Source: JACVRW01 sp963728495
GTDB taxonomy: Bacteria; Actinomycetota; Thermoleophilia; Solirubrobacterales; Thermoleophilaceae
Direction: 5' to 3'
DNA: 64,000 nt
Assembly (NCBI GenBank): GCA_963728495.1
Contig: CAVSKI010000011.1
Span: 783,584-847,583, forward strand
Of the stretch, positions 62,986 through 64,000 are shown piece after piece. Numbering within the stretch: the stretch's first letter is position 1; each line of letters opens with the position of its first letter. Both the position numbers and the translations under genes were made by a program. Under the pieces are notes generated by a model that was not told the DNA's origin, searched no databases, and saw only the letters and a program-made list of their open reading frames with translations.

Positions 62986-62998
62986 GGCGCCCCGGTCG

Positions 62999-63172
62999 CT
63001 AGCGCAGGACGCCGACCGCCCAGACGGCGGCGATGATCGCGAGGATCACGACCGCGAACCAGGCGACCGCCGCCACGGCGCCGATCACGAACTTGAAGAG
63101 CAGCCAGACCGCTACCAGCAGCACCGCAACCGCGATGAGCTTGCGGCCGACGTCGGAGGCGAATTGACCCAT
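62999..63172 (-). CDS. Small hydrophobic membrane protein (57 aa)
   Basis: ATG 63172 to TAG 62999 encodes MGQFASDVGRKLIAVAVLLV continuing through AVWLLFKFVIGAVAAVAWFA to VWAVGVLR. Nearly the whole chain is two hydrophobic helices with a short basic link, so it is an integral membrane peptide. The frame is uninterrupted, fits exactly between the GNAT gene (30 nt upstream) and the zinc-ribbon gene, and is missed by length-based gene calling. Function is unknown. Confidence 0.7.
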   Translation of the reverse strand: MGQFASDVGRKLIAVAVLLVAVWLLFKFVIGAVAAVAWFAVVILAIIAAVWAVGVLR

Positions 63173-63202
63173 GCCCTAATTGTGGCAGGCGGGCAGCGGC
63201 CC

Positions 63203-64000
63203 TCAGAGCAGCCGCGCCGGGCGGGTCGGCAGGTAGCGATCGAGGCCGGGCAGCGGCTCCGAGCACATCAGCCAGCTGGGCCAGTGCACCCGGAAGCCGA
63301 GCTGGCGCAGACGGTCGAGCAGCCACCACGAGTCGGTGGTGCAGAACACCCCGAGGCTCTCCGGCTCCTGCGACTTGGACACGCGATCCAGTGCGGCCAG
63401 CACGACCGGAACGAGGTCCTCCGTGGTGCGGGCCACGGCCGGGCCTATCTCTCCGGCGGAGCTCACCCAGCAGAGCGCCACCGCCCCGCTCCCGTCGGGA
63501 TCCATGATGGCCAGGCAGGTCCGGGTGCGCCCGAAGAAGTCGTGAAGCAGCGGCCGTTCGTGTCCGATGGCCGGTGGCTCCAGGTGCTTCCATTCGCTCA
63601 CGGCATGCTCGGGGGTCATGGCGTGCACGGCCGGCTCGCTCACGTCCACCTCCTGCGACCGGCGCTCCAGATACTCCTCGGCGCGCTGGCGCAGGTGCCA
63701 GTGCCCGCTCACCGGCATGGCCCCGAACTCGGTGAACAGGCTGAGGTCCGCCGGCATTCCCAGCCCCAGCACCACCCGTCCGAGGTCACGGGTGGGCGAC
63801 CGGGGCCAGCAGCGCTCGAGCAGCGCCCGGCCCACGCCCCGCCCCGCGTGCGAGGGCGCCACCCAGAGCTCGGTGAGCTCGTCCATGGCGCCGAAACGCG
63901 CGACCCGCGTGTAGCCGACCACCTCCTCCCCGTCCTCGCAGATCAGATAACAGCCGTCGGCCTGGGCTTCGATGAACTCGAGCAGCGGCCGCTCGCGCTG
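63203..64000 (-). CDS. GNAT family acetyltransferase, cut by the window edge
   Basis: At least 265 residues; the open frame continues past 64000 (QRERPLLEFIEAQADGCYLI precedes the visible GTG 63922). Motif A is in ELWVAPSHAGRGVGRALLER. A second half (about residues 130-239), with LLHDFFGRTRTCLAIMDPDG and LGVFCTTDSWWLLDRLRQLG, suggests a two-domain GNAT protein. The family acetylates small molecules or proteins; the substrate is unknown. GTG 63922 is probably internal, not the true start. Confidence 0.75.
   Translation of the reverse strand, partial: QRERPLLEFIEAQADGCYLICEDGEEVVGYTRVARFGAMDELTELWVAPSHAGRGVGRALLERCWPRSPTRDLGRVVLGLGMPADLSLFTEFGAMPVSGHWHLRQRAEEYLERRSQEVDVSEPAVHAMTPEHAVSEWKHLEPPAIGHERPLLHDFFGRTRTCLAIMDPDGSGAVALCWVSSAGEIGPAVARTTEDLVPVVLAALDRVSKSQEPESLGVFCTTDSWWLLDRLRQLGFRVHWPSWLMCSEPLPGLDRYLPTRPARLL

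Overview
The window is GC-rich bacterial chromosome with dense, tightly overlapping genes (stop/start overlaps such as ATGA, GTGA, TTGA and TGATG are common), GTG and TTG starts, a menaquinone pathway, a six-gene mce cluster and an actinobacterial-type leucine attenuator. This points to Actinomycetota, most likely the class Thermoleophilia. The class is an inference from gene style and content; the 16S gene at 5044-6588 (minus strand) would settle it.

Layout. 1-1500: end of a DUF389 gene, a thioesterase, an intergenic stretch with palindromic repeats, and a small membrane protein. 1521-6960: a complete rRNA operon on the minus strand (16S-23S-5S, no tRNA in the spacer) with visible promoter, terminator and long-range processing stems. 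6944-13875: tyrS, a class A penicillin-binding protein, a 3-methyladenine glycosylase, argH, a GNAT protein and a methyltransferase. 13887-16990: a three-gene cluster for mesaconyl-CoA/citramalyl-CoA chemistry (mct, mch, mcl-like), as in the second half of the 3-hydroxypropionate bi-cycle. 17024-28605: branched-chain amino acid genes on the minus strand (leuA behind a leucine-rich leader peptide, an Fe-type alcohol dehydrogenase, an SDR, an XRE-cupin regulator, leuC, leuD, a Tam-like methyltransferase, leuB, ilvE, cimA and a DegT aminotransferase). 28630-34512: an RTX-type secreted protein and a compact locus in which two recombinase-fold proteins with degenerate active sites flank an L,D-transpeptidase and two ferritin-like proteins. 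34583-38373: a transsulfuration pair (CBS and a cystathionine gamma-synthase/lyase), an alpha/beta hydrolase and a VOC protein. 38370-43000: serA, a class V aminotransferase, a DUF4190 protein and ilvC. 42997-60347: menaquinone genes menE, menB, menA, menC, menH, menD and menF, interrupted by six mce genes. 60372-62613: ilvN and ilvB. The window ends in two small membrane proteins and a GNAT protein cut by the edge.

How the genes work together. leuABCD, ilvB, ilvN, ilvC, ilvE and cimA give almost the whole leucine/isoleucine/valine network (ilvD is not here). cimA makes citramalate and the mct-mch-mcl cluster interconverts C5 CoA esters ending in citramalyl-CoA, so one 14-kb stretch handles C5 dicarboxylic acids in two chemical forms. 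menB, A, C, D, E, F and H make demethylmenaquinone; the final methyltransferase is not in the window.

Recurring features. Many first genes carry a TANNNT hexamer 6-11 nt before the start codon, which suggests leaderless or nearly leaderless mRNAs and helped to choose starts. A palindromic element recurs in intergenic DNA and once in frame inside a hydrolase gene. Four genes (the recombinase-fold fusion, serA, ilvC, menF) each appear to need one frameshift. Because three of them are core metabolic genes, indel errors in the assembly are the simplest explanation.
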